A stretch of DNA of 64,000 nucleotides from Pseudomaricurvus sp033283335 (lineage in GTDB: Bacteria; Pseudomonadota; Gammaproteobacteria; Pseudomonadales; Cellvibrionaceae), in assembly GCA_033283335.1 (NCBI GenBank), contig JAWMQP010000001.1, forward strand, positions 186,001 to 250,000, read 5' to 3'. The notes under the pieces are model-generated. The model had not been told where the DNA came from and ran no database searches. It was given only the letters and a program-made list of their open reading frames with translations. Shown here in pieces: positions 8,302 through 15,650 of this stretch; positions within the stretch are counted from its first letter, which is position 1, and each line of letters opens with the position of its first letter. A program made the position numbers and the translations under genes.

Positions 8302-11300
8302 ATGCGTCTTTTAACACTAATATTGGGAATGTTCTTTGGGGGACTGGCCCTGCAGGTTGCTGCGGACGACAGCGAGACTTCCAGCAGCGACACCGTAAAA
8401 AAAATACTGTTTGTCAGTGCGGCCCACAGCAATAAGGCCAAGGTGAGTCTGCTGAAAGAAAGTCTGGCCGGTACGGGGCTGGAGATTGACCAGCAAGCGG
8501 AGCGCAGCCTCGGTGATCTGGGTAAGGCGGCAGCCCTGTTTCAGCGATACGACCTGGTGGTGTTGGACGGGGTATCCAAACGGGAATCGGACCAGACTTA
8601 CGCCAAGTATATTCCTCTGGTGCAACAACTGGCCACTGAGCAGAAGATAGCGTTTGTGGCGATTAACTGGCTTGAGCAAGCTGACCTGATCCAGGGTGTT
8701 AGTGTTGAGCAGGCTCGAACGCTGCAGGCCTACTACGACAACGGCGGGGTGAAGAACATCGTCCGCATGGCTCAGTACCTGCGATATCGGGTGCTTGAGA
8801 ATCGGCCCGATAAATCGGTTCAGGCGCCAATCATTTATCCGCAAATTGGTATTTACCATCCGCAAGCCAATCAGCTGGTGTTTGACTCGCTCGATGACTA
8901 TCTGGCCTGGAAACAAGTCTCACCGGAGCAAGTATCTTCACAGAAGGTGGTGGGTGTGTTGCTGCAACGGGCCTTGATTGAATCGGCCCAAACTCAGGTG
9001 GTTGACTCTGCCATCGCTCAATTGGAAGACAAAGGTGCTTTGGTGGTGCCGTTTTTCTTTGAGCTCAGCCCCATGAGTTCAGACTACAGTCACTTGATCC
9101 GTCGAGATGACAAAACCTTTGTGGATGTGATCGTCAATTTCCGCAATATTCACTGGGCCAGCAAGCGCAAGGCCGAGTTCGAAAAGCTGGGTGTACCGGT
9201 GCTGCAGGGGCTCACGTATAGCACTGGTGACCAGCAGGCTTGGGAGGCCGACAGCCAGGGTATCAGCGCCAATATGACACCGTTTGTGCTGGTGTTGCCG
9301 GAAGCGGCCGGGGTGGTCGACCCGATGATTGTGGCGGCGGTGGATCAGGCAAGTGGTCGTGCCGAACCCATTGATTACCAGCTGGAACACTTCGTTAACA
9401 AGGCATTGAATTACGCCAGCCTGAAGCACAAACCCAATGCCGACAAGCGTATGACGGTGATGGTGTGGGGTAGCATTGATGTGGGGGCGTCGTTCCTCAA
9501 TATCCCTGACACTCTGCGTTCCATCAGCACCCGATTGAACAATGAGGGATACTCGGTTGACCAGGTGAACAGTGATTACTTTACCGATCGCATCAAGCCG
9601 ATTCTGGAGCCGTTCTACCGTGAGTTTGAGCTGGAGCAGCTACTGAAGGACGACCTGGCGGAATTGATGCCGGTCGACGACTACCTGTCTTGGTTTAACA
9701 CGTTGCCGGACGAGATAACCGGGCCCATCAACGAATACTGGGGCAGCGCTGAAACCGGCTTTATGGTGGTCAAGCGTCAGGGTAAGCACTACTTTGTCAT
9801 ACCCCGCATTCGCAATGGCAATCTGCTGGTGATGCGGCAGCCGCCTCGTTCCGATGACAAGGATGAGGATCAGCGCATCTACCATAAAGGGACGGTGCCG
9901 ATGAATCATTTTTACCTGGCGGCCTACTATTACTCACGCCAATACTGGAACAGTGATGCCCTGATTCATTTGGGAACTCACGGCTCACAGGAATACTTAA
10001 GCGGCAAGGAACGGGGCCTGTCCCGTTATGATCAGGGCAATCTGGCGGTGTGGGATACGCCGGTACTGTATCCGTTTATTGTCGATGATGTGGGCGAGGC
10101 CATGCAGACCAAGCGCCGTGGCAGTGCCACCGTGCTGGCCCATATGACTCCGCCGTTTGCCGCTGCCGGATTACAGGGTGATGTGGCGGACCTGCACGAG
10201 TTGATGCACCAGTACAAGTCGCTGGACAGCGGTGGGGTAAAAGAGAAGACCGCGCAGCTGATCGTAGAAGACTGCATTGGCAACAATATTTGCGATGATT
10301 TTGGCTGGAGTCGTACGGCCATTGACCAGGATTTCGAAGGTTTTCTGACTGCGCTGCACGACTTTATGGAAGACCTGTCAGCACAGAACCAGCCATTGGG
10401 TTTGCACAGTTTCGGTGAATTGCCCGAGCAGGAACTGGTGACTTCCACCTTGTTGCAGATGCTGGATCGATCGTTTGTCAGCGAAATCTATGAGTTTGAA
10501 CAGGCCTATTTCGACGGTCAAGGCCATCCCGCCCACGCTGGCCATGATCACACCGCTGAGGAAGCGTCACACCGTCAGGATAATAAGAAGCAAAAGGAAG
10601 GTGACTTTGAGCGTGTGATTACCCAGGTATCCGGTGATGAGCTGATCAATCTGGTGGGTTTTAAAACCCTTCAGACGTTCGTGACAGAACAAACTGCCAG
10701 TGCAGAAGCGATGGACGATGCCGGTCTCAGCGAGGCCGCGATCGACATGGTACAAAAGGCGCAACAGATCTACGCCAATATGCAGGCCATCAAGGAGCTG
10801 GACCATCTGGTGATGGGACTGTCAGGTCAATATGTGCCAGTCAAGAACGGTGGAGACCCGGTGCGCAGCCCGGACACCATTCCCACCGGTTACAACCTGT
10901 ACGGCTTTGATCCTTCCCGGGTGCCAACTGAAGCGGCTTTCGAGCAGGGTAAGGAGCTGGTCGATAACGTGATTGCCGATTACTACCAGCAGCACGGCAA
11001 GTACCCCGACAAGCTGGCGTTTTCCCTCTGGTCGATTGAGACCATGCGTCACTACGGTGTGCTGGAGTCACAGGCGCTCTATGCCATGGGGGTCAAGCCG
11101 GTATGGAATGACGCCGGTCGAGTGGTGGGGACTGAAATCGTACCCGCCAGTGAATTGAAGCGTCCGCGGGTGGATGTGGTGCTGTCGGCGACGGGCTTGT
11201 ACCGCGATGCATTCCCGGATGTGATGCAGCGTCTGGCCAAAGCGATTGAGTCTGTGGCTCAGCTGAAGGAAGACAACAACTCCGTCTGGCAAAACAGCCA

Positions 11301-12426
11301 GCGAATTGCCGCGCAATTGAAACAGCAGGGGATCGAAGCCGAAGAGGCGGATTATCTGTCGACGGTGCGTCTCTTCTCCAACTCCTCCGGTGAATACGGC
11401 AGTGGTGTCAGCGGTCCGGTGGAGGCCAGCGATAGCTGGGAAGACGACTCCAAGATCGCAGATAATTATCTGGCCACCATGGGTTTCTACTTTGGCTCGG
11501 ACAACAGTCGCTGGGGTAAAAAAGTCGGCACTGTGACCGGGCCTGATGGTCAGGAGCAAGAGGTTAATCTCTATGCCCAACAGTTATCCGGCACCGATGT
11601 GGCGCTGTTTTCCCGTTCCTCCAATGTCTACGGCATGATCACCTCGGACGACCCCTACGAGTACTTTGGCTCGCTGGCCTTGGCAGTGCGCAATATCGAC
11701 GGGCAAAGCCCGGAGATGATGATCAGCAACCTGCGCGATGCCAACAATCCCAAAGCGGAAAATGCGGCCACTTTCCTGGCCAAGGAGCTGCGTTCACGCA
11801 ATTTTCACAAGCGCTGGGTTGAGGAGATGATGAAGGAAGGCTACAGCGGTGCCACCACTATGTCGGCCAACCTGACCAACTTTTGGGGCTGGAATGTGAT
11901 GGACCCGAACCTGGTGCGCGACGATCAATGGCAGGAGTTTTTTGAGGTCTATGTGGAGGATAAGCTTGAGGTTGGCATCAGCGAGTGGTTTGAGCAAGTT
12001 AACCCGCAGTCCCAGGCTAATATGCTGGAGCGCATGCTGGAAGCCAATCGCAAAGACTACTGGCAGGCGGATGAGGAAACGCTGAAGAAAATGATTGAAC
12101 GTTTCACACAGCTGGCCGATGAATACGATTTGTACGTCGACAATGAAAAACTGCGTGAGTATGTGTCAGTCCAGGCTGTTGGTTTTGGCTTGAACGTGGC
12201 ATTGCCCGAACTGGATCCGGCTGCCGCAATGTCGACCAGTGAGCAGGCTTCCGAAATGGTTCAGCAGCAAGCCGAGCAAGTGGAAGGTCAGAAGCTGGAA
12301 AAAGTGGAGCAGGTCGCTACCGAGCAGGATTGGGATACGATGTTGCTTGGCAGTTTGGTAACGTGTCTGCTGATTATGCTGGCTGGTGTGTTGAAGCAGT
12401 TTCGACCGCTTAGGGTAGCTGTTTAA
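8302..12426 (+). CDS. Periplasmic CobN/HmuS-like chelatase, membrane anchored
   Basis: This 1374-aa homologue of the large subunit of class I chelatases (CobN, ChlH) has several family blocks. They are HLGTHGSQEYLSGKERGLS (residues 556-574), DDVGEAMQTKRRG, PTGYNLYGFDPSRVPTEAAF and RPRVDVVLSATGLYRDAFP. Unlike cobalamin CobN it starts with a signal peptide (cleavage near residue 21, LQVAA) and ends with one TM helix (about 1347-1366) and a short basic tail, so the body should lie in the periplasm. A His-rich insert (H742, H745, H748, H750, H757) sits in the middle. No CobS/CobT or ChlI/ChlD ATPase is in the window. The closest functional parallel is HmuS of hmu haem-uptake operons, where iron removal from haem has been proposed. 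The haem substrate is inferred from context. Confidence 0.85.
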   Translation: MRLLTLILGMFFGGLALQVAADDSETSSSDTVKKILFVSAAHSNKAKVSLLKESLAGTGLEIDQQAERSLGDLGKAAALFQRYDLVVLDGVSKRESDQTYAKYIPLVQQLATEQKIAFVAINWLEQADLIQGVSVEQARTLQAYYDNGGVKNIVRMAQYLRYRVLENRPDKSVQAPIIYPQIGIYHPQANQLVFDSLDDYLAWKQVSPEQVSSQKVVGVLLQRALIESAQTQVVDSAIAQLEDKGALVVPFFFELSPMSSDYSHLIRRDDKTFVDVIVNFRNIHWASKRKAEFEKLGVPVLQGLTYSTGDQQAWEADSQGISANMTPFVLVLPEAAGVVDPMIVAAVDQASGRAEPIDYQLEHFVNKALNYASLKHKPNADKRMTVMVWGSIDVGASFLNIPDTLRSISTRLNNEGYSVDQVNSDYFTDRIKPILEPFYREFELEQLLKDDLAELMPVDDYLSWFNTLPDEITGPINEYWGSAETGFMVVKRQGKHYFVIPRIRNGNLLVMRQPPRSDDKDEDQRIYHKGTVPMNHFYLAAYYYSRQYWNSDALIHLGTHGSQEYLSGKERGLSRYDQGNLAVWDTPVLYPFIVDDVGEAMQTKRRGSATVLAHMTPPFAAAGLQGDVADLHELMHQYKSLDSGGVKEKTAQLIVEDCIGNNICDDFGWSRTAIDQDFEGFLTALHDFMEDLSAQNQPLGLHSFGELPEQELVTSTLLQMLDRSFVSEIYEFEQAYFDGQGHPAHAGHDHTAEEASHRQDNKKQKEGDFERVITQVSGDELINLVGFKTLQTFVTEQTASAEAMDDAGLSEAAIDMVQKAQQIYANMQAIKELDHLVMGLSGQYVPVKNGGDPVRSPDTIPTGYNLYGFDPSRVPTEAAFEQGKELVDNVIADYYQQHGKYPDKLAFSLWSIETMRHYGVLESQALYAMGVKPVWNDAGRVVGTEIVPASELKRPRVDVVLSATGLYRDAFPDVMQRLAKAIESVAQLKEDNNSVWQNSQRIAAQLKQQGIEAEEADYLSTVRLFSNSSGEYGSGVSGPVEASDSWEDDSKIADNYLATMGFYFGSDNSRWGKKVGTVTGPDGQEQEVNLYAQQLSGTDVALFSRSSNVYGMITSDDPYEYFGSLALAVRNIDGQSPEMMISNLRDANNPKAENAATFLAKELRSRNFHKRWVEEMMKEGYSGATTMSANLTNFWGWNVMDPNLVRDDQWQEFFEVYVEDKLEVGISEWFEQVNPQSQANMLERMLEANRKDYWQADEETLKKMIERFTQLADEYDLYVDNEKLREYVSVQAVGFGLNVALPELDPAAAMSTSEQASEMVQQQAEQVEGQKLEKVEQVATEQDWDTMLLGSLVTCLLIMLAGVLKQFRPLRVAV

Positions 12427-12457
12427 TTAAATTCCCTAAAAAGAAACTTCCCAAGGG

Positions 12458-12490
12458 ACGCCTGCTGAGAACTTCAGTGGGCGTTTTTTT
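12458..12490 (+). terminator. Rho-independent terminator after chelatase gene
   Basis: An imperfect 11-bp stem (ACGCCTGCTGA with TCAGTGGGCGT) around a 5-nt loop is followed by seven T residues. It sits about 30 bp after the chelatase stop and ends the plus-strand run. Confidence 0.75.
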
Positions 12491-12525
12491 GTGTGGGCTG
12501 CTATTGAGTTACGTTTCCTTGCACC

Positions 12526-12649
12526 GCTTTTCCCTACACAGGCCCTGTCTGACCGGCCATATGCCTTGTGCTGAATCCGGCCGCTCCGGATTCAGCACAA
12601 GACATACGCATGGCCTGAATGGTCAGCCAGGGCCAGTGTAGGGAAAAGC
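12526..12649. repeat. 124-bp palindromic intergenic element
   Basis: The outer arms GCTTTTCCCTACAC (12526-12539) and GTGTAGGGAAAAGC (12636-12649) are perfect inverted repeats. Pairing continues inward (AGGCCCTG, CTGACC, GGCCAT) to a perfect 16-bp stem at 12565-12580 and 12586-12601 with a 5-nt loop. It has no ORF and lies between two convergent genes, each with its own terminator. It resembles a non-autonomous palindromic repeat (MITE or BIME type); I cannot see flanking target duplications. Confidence 0.75.
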
Positions 12650-12675
12650 TACCTGTGTGCTAATTTGGTGGGCAT

Positions 12676-12701
12676 AAAAAAGCCGGGTAAGATGCCCGGC
12701 T
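12676..12701 (-). terminator. Terminator for the TonB-dependent receptor gene
   Basis: The 7-bp stem AGCCGGG/CCCGGCT with a 7-nt loop is followed, on the minus strand, by a run of six T residues. It is about 115 bp beyond the receptor stop codon. Confidence 0.75.
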
Positions 12702-12724
12702 CGAAGTTTATATCTTTCTCGCTA

Positions 12725-12768
12725 CGTCATTGCGAGGAGTGAGGTACCTAAAGGCAACAAGGCAATCC
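12725..12768. repeat. Possible dispersed CATTGCGAGGAG...GGCAATCC repeat
   Basis: The stretch begins CGTCATTGCGAGGAGTGAGG and ends AAGGCAATCC. This start-and-end pattern is one I recognise from a widespread bacterial intergenic repeat (CATTGCGAGGAGCG...GCAATCC). Only one copy is obvious in the window, so its repeat nature rests on recollection. Confidence 0.4.
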
Positions 12769-12816
12769 ATGACGGCAGCGCATATCGACAGTGTGCAATA
12801 CCTGGATCGCCTCAGT

Positions 12817-15024
12817 TTAGAAACTATAAGTCGCACTCACACTAAAGTTCCGCCCCGGCTGGGTGTATCGATCCAGGTAGGAGGTGCTGGCAGACAGACC
12901 GCGCACATCTTCCCAGTCCGTATACTTCTTGTTGGTAAGGTTAAAGATGCCGCCTTGAATGGCCAGCTTGTCGTTCAGGTTGTAATAAACCGTCAGGTCC
13001 AGCGCACCATAACCCGCAGTCGTCACATCGTCCTCGTCGGCCAGGTCGCTTTGCTCTTTGGCGGCAACCAGGGTCCAGTTGAGTGTGCTGCCCCAGGTGT
13101 TGGAGGGAGCGTCATAACTGAGGCCAAACACGGCTTTCAGTGGAGCAATGCTGTCGAGGGGGGCGTCGGTGCTGTCATTTTCACCGTCGGCATACGCAAT
13201 GGACGCCTGCAAAGCGGTACCCAGGGGAGCACCAATGACTTCATCCAGCCACAGAGAACCCTGTAATTCGACACCTTTAATGGTCACCTTTTCAATGTTC
13301 ACTTGCTGACTGACCTGGTAATAGGTTACCCCTTGATATTCAGGATCGAGGATGGTGGAATCGATAAAGTTATCGTATTTGTTGTAGAAGGCGCTGATTT
13401 GCAGGCTGCCTTTGGAGGCATTGGCGCGGAAGCCGACTTCAAAAGAATCACTTTCCTCAGGTTCCAGTTCGGGGTTGGGCAGTCCCAGGTACACACCCAG
13501 ACCATAGCCGGAATAGTCCCGGTAACTGCCGTAGTAGAGATCAATCTCTTCCGGGGATTTGAAGCCCTGGCTGTAGTTACCGAAGACGCTGTAAACATCG
13601 GTCAGCTTGTACACAGTGCCCAGGCGGAAGGTGAATTTATCGCTGTCATGATCGGTCATTTCACGGCTGATAGCGGCTTCTGGCTCGAATTGATTGTCGA
13701 GGCTGGCCTGGGCTTCAAATTTGTCATAGCGTAGGCCGGGGATGAGCTGCAATTTGCCGTCGAGCAGGGTGATCTGATCCTGCAGGAAAAGGCCAACTGA
13801 CTGACTTTGAACCAGGGGAATGTAGCGCTCATAGGTATTGCTGGTGGGTGAGTCCCGATAGAGCGTGTCGGTGGCGTTAGTGGTGTCAACCTCTTCGTAA
13901 TTCAGCCCATAGGTCAGCTGATGCAGGCCAGCGGTTTTGTCAAAAGCGGCTGTGAAAGAGAAGCTTTCCTCTTCCTGCTCGTAAGCTTTCACCCGGCGGG
14001 CACCGCGGTACACGTGGTGGGTGTCCTGGTCTGACTTGCTGGTTTGTTGGTTGATATCCCAGCGTAAATTGTCAAACAGGGCGTTGTCAGCCTGCCACTC
14101 ATGGAAAATGCCGACGCGTTGGCGACTGACGGTGTCGTTACCGACGTAATAATCGCTGTAGCTGCCGCTCAGTTTGGATTGCACGTCGGTTTCGGTGTAG
14201 GACTCAAAATCTTCCACAACCAATCCCAGGCGGTGTTGTTCATTCAGTTGGTATTGCAGTTTGACCAGCAGGTTGTCGCTGTCGTAATCCACTGGGTCTG
14301 GCTTGGTGCGATCATCACCGCTGCCGCCCACCAGATTTTTGTCAAAGTTTTCCCGCTCGTGGGCATCTCTGTGGGTGTAGACTAACATGGATTCCATATT
14401 ACCAGTGCGATTTGCCAGGGTCAGGGTTTCGGCAAAGCCTTCATCGACGCTGGTGTACAAGCCCTTGAGGCTGATGGCGGTGTCATTGCCCTGTGACGCG
14501 AGGTAATCGGAGGGATCCTTGGTGGTAAAGGCGACGGCACCACCGAGGGCATCGCTGCCGTAGAGGCTGGAAGCTGGACCCTTCAGGATTTCCACCTGTT
14601 TCATGGCGTCAATATCTATGTAATTCCGGCCTGAGCGCTGGTAGGGGCTGCCACTTGGAGTAAAGGAGTCAGCTAGATCCACACCATCCACCATGATCTT
14701 GACCCGATTTTCATCAATACCGCGAATATTGAAACCCTTGAGGCCGAAACGGGAACCCTGTCCTCCTTCGGAGCCTACGGAGACACCCGTTTCATAGCGC
14801 ACCATGTCTTTGATGTCGGTCGCGCTGATCCGCGAGATGTCTTCATTGCTGAGTACACTGACGCTGTTAGGTACATCCTGGAGCGACTCTTCGCTCAGGG
14901 TGGCGGCGACGGTGACTTTGTCCAGGGTAAATACCTTGCGGTTGGCAGCTTCTTCAGCCGCAACCTGCTGAGACATCACCAGGCAGATGGCCAGGGACAG
15001 GGGGGAGGGTCTTGATAGTTTCAT
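12817..15024 (-). CDS. TonB-dependent haem/haemoglobin-type receptor (HmuR-like)
   Basis: This 735-aa outer-membrane receptor has a signal peptide (cleavage near AAEEA, residues 22-26), a TonB box (about 35-42, LDKVTVAA), a plug domain (to about 170, with GFNIRGIDENRVKIMVDGV and LKGPASSLYGSDALGGAV) and a 22-strand-type barrel ending in aromatic Phe (SATYSF). The barrel carries counterparts of the haem-receptor FRAP and NPNL boxes (FKSPEE near 487, NPELEPEES near 513), the basis for the haem/haemoglobin family call. The usual haem-ligand histidine between those boxes is absent and the loop is Tyr-rich. The plug has no histidine; the first in the protein is H218. GGAAG lies 6 nt before the ATG, and a Fur box is upstream. 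Confidence 0.85.
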   Translation of the reverse strand: MKLSRPSPLSLAICLVMSQQVAAEEAANRKVFTLDKVTVAATLSEESLQDVPNSVSVLSNEDISRISATDIKDMVRYETGVSVGSEGGQGSRFGLKGFNIRGIDENRVKIMVDGVDLADSFTPSGSPYQRSGRNYIDIDAMKQVEILKGPASSLYGSDALGGAVAFTTKDPSDYLASQGNDTAISLKGLYTSVDEGFAETLTLANRTGNMESMLVYTHRDAHERENFDKNLVGGSGDDRTKPDPVDYDSDNLLVKLQYQLNEQHRLGLVVEDFESYTETDVQSKLSGSYSDYYVGNDTVSRQRVGIFHEWQADNALFDNLRWDINQQTSKSDQDTHHVYRGARRVKAYEQEEESFSFTAAFDKTAGLHQLTYGLNYEEVDTTNATDTLYRDSPTSNTYERYIPLVQSQSVGLFLQDQITLLDGKLQLIPGLRYDKFEAQASLDNQFEPEAAISREMTDHDSDKFTFRLGTVYKLTDVYSVFGNYSQGFKSPEEIDLYYGSYRDYSGYGLGVYLGLPNPELEPEESDSFEVGFRANASKGSLQISAFYNKYDNFIDSTILDPEYQGVTYYQVSQQVNIEKVTIKGVELQGSLWLDEVIGAPLGTALQASIAYADGENDSTDAPLDSIAPLKAVFGLSYDAPSNTWGSTLNWTLVAAKEQSDLADEDDVTTAGYGALDLTVYYNLNDKLAIQGGIFNLTNKKYTDWEDVRGLSASTSYLDRYTQPGRNFSVSATYSF

Positions 15025-15071
15025 GGTGACTTCCGTGCATGGTTTGTAATTTTAACGAAAGCTAATCTTAA

Positions 15072-15086
15072 TGATAAACGTTATCA
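15072..15086. promoter_or_regulatory. Fur box upstream of the receptor gene
   Basis: TGATAAA-C-GTTATCA is a perfect inverted repeat and matches the 7-1-7 Fur consensus at 12 of 14 positions. It is 48 bp upstream of the receptor ATG, in position to repress its promoter when iron is plentiful. arfB starts 124 bp away on the other side. Confidence 0.78.
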
Positions 15087-15209
15087 ATTGCAATGAAGTG
15101 TATTATATTGACGATGCTTACCGCTTGAATTACGGGGCAGTTCAGCTGGTATTCGCTGTCCAGTTGATGTTGATTTGTTTAGTATGGCGCCAGTGAAGAG
15201 TGGGGGAAG

Positions 15210-15623
15210 ATGATGAAAATTTCCAATGCGGTGGAGCTGCCGGAGGATGAAATCGAGTTGAGTGCCATTCGGGCGCAGGGGTCGGGTGGCCAGAACGTCA
15301 ACAAGGTCTCTTCGGCTATTCATTTACGTTTCGACATTCCTGCGTCATCTTTGCCGGATTTTTACAAGCAGCGCTTGCTGTCGCTCTCGGATAAGCGCAT
15401 CAGTCGCGATGGTGTGGTGGTGATTAAGGCGCAGCAATTTCGCACTCAGGAGAAAAACCGCCAGGACGCCCTGCAACGTCTGCAGGAGTTGATCTGTTCG
15501 GTGGCTGTTGTGCCCAAGGCGAGAAGAGCCACCAAGCCCAGCAAATCGTCACAGAAAAAGCGCATGGACGGTAAGACGCTGCGCGGCAACGTCAAAAAGA
15601 TGCGGGCCAAGGTGGATTATTAA
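15210..15623 (+). CDS. arfB: Alternative ribosome-rescue factor ArfB
   Basis: This codon-independent peptidyl-tRNA hydrolase frees ribosomes stalled at mRNA ends. The catalytic GGQ is at residues 26-28 in IRAQGSGGQNVNKVSSAIHLRF. The C-terminal tail is basic (KARRATKPSKSSQKKRMDGKTLRG), as needed to enter the empty mRNA channel. At 137 aa it is the usual length of ArfB (YaeJ) and far too short for RF1 or RF2. Its start could be either of two adjacent ATGs. It is convergent with the RND pump gene, with 17 bp between the stops. Confidence 0.93.
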   Translation: MMKISNAVELPEDEIELSAIRAQGSGGQNVNKVSSAIHLRFDIPASSLPDFYKQRLLSLSDKRISRDGVVVIKAQQFRTQEKNRQDALQRLQELICSVAVVPKARRATKPSKSSQKKRMDGKTLRGNVKKMRAKVDY

Positions 15624-15633
15624 GGCCAGGAAT

Positions 15634-15650
15634 GGGGCTGTTACAGCCCC
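15634..15650. terminator. Hairpin shared by arfB and the RND gene 3' ends
   Basis: A perfect 7-bp stem (GGGGCTG/CAGCCCC) with a TTA loop spans the TAA stop of the RND gene. There is no T-run, so it is a possible bidirectional terminator or RNA-stabilising hairpin. Confidence 0.45.

Noticed and set aside
8302..12426. Cobalamin cobaltochelatase CobN as the function of the 1374-aa protein
   Set aside because: A signal peptide and C-terminal anchor put it in the periplasm. No cobalamin genes or CobS/CobT lie nearby, and the neighbours are TonB/ExbB-type genes and a receptor.
12526..12649. Insertion sequence or transposon at the 124-bp palindrome
   Set aside because: There is no transposase ORF and no visible target duplication, so I list it only as a palindromic repeat.
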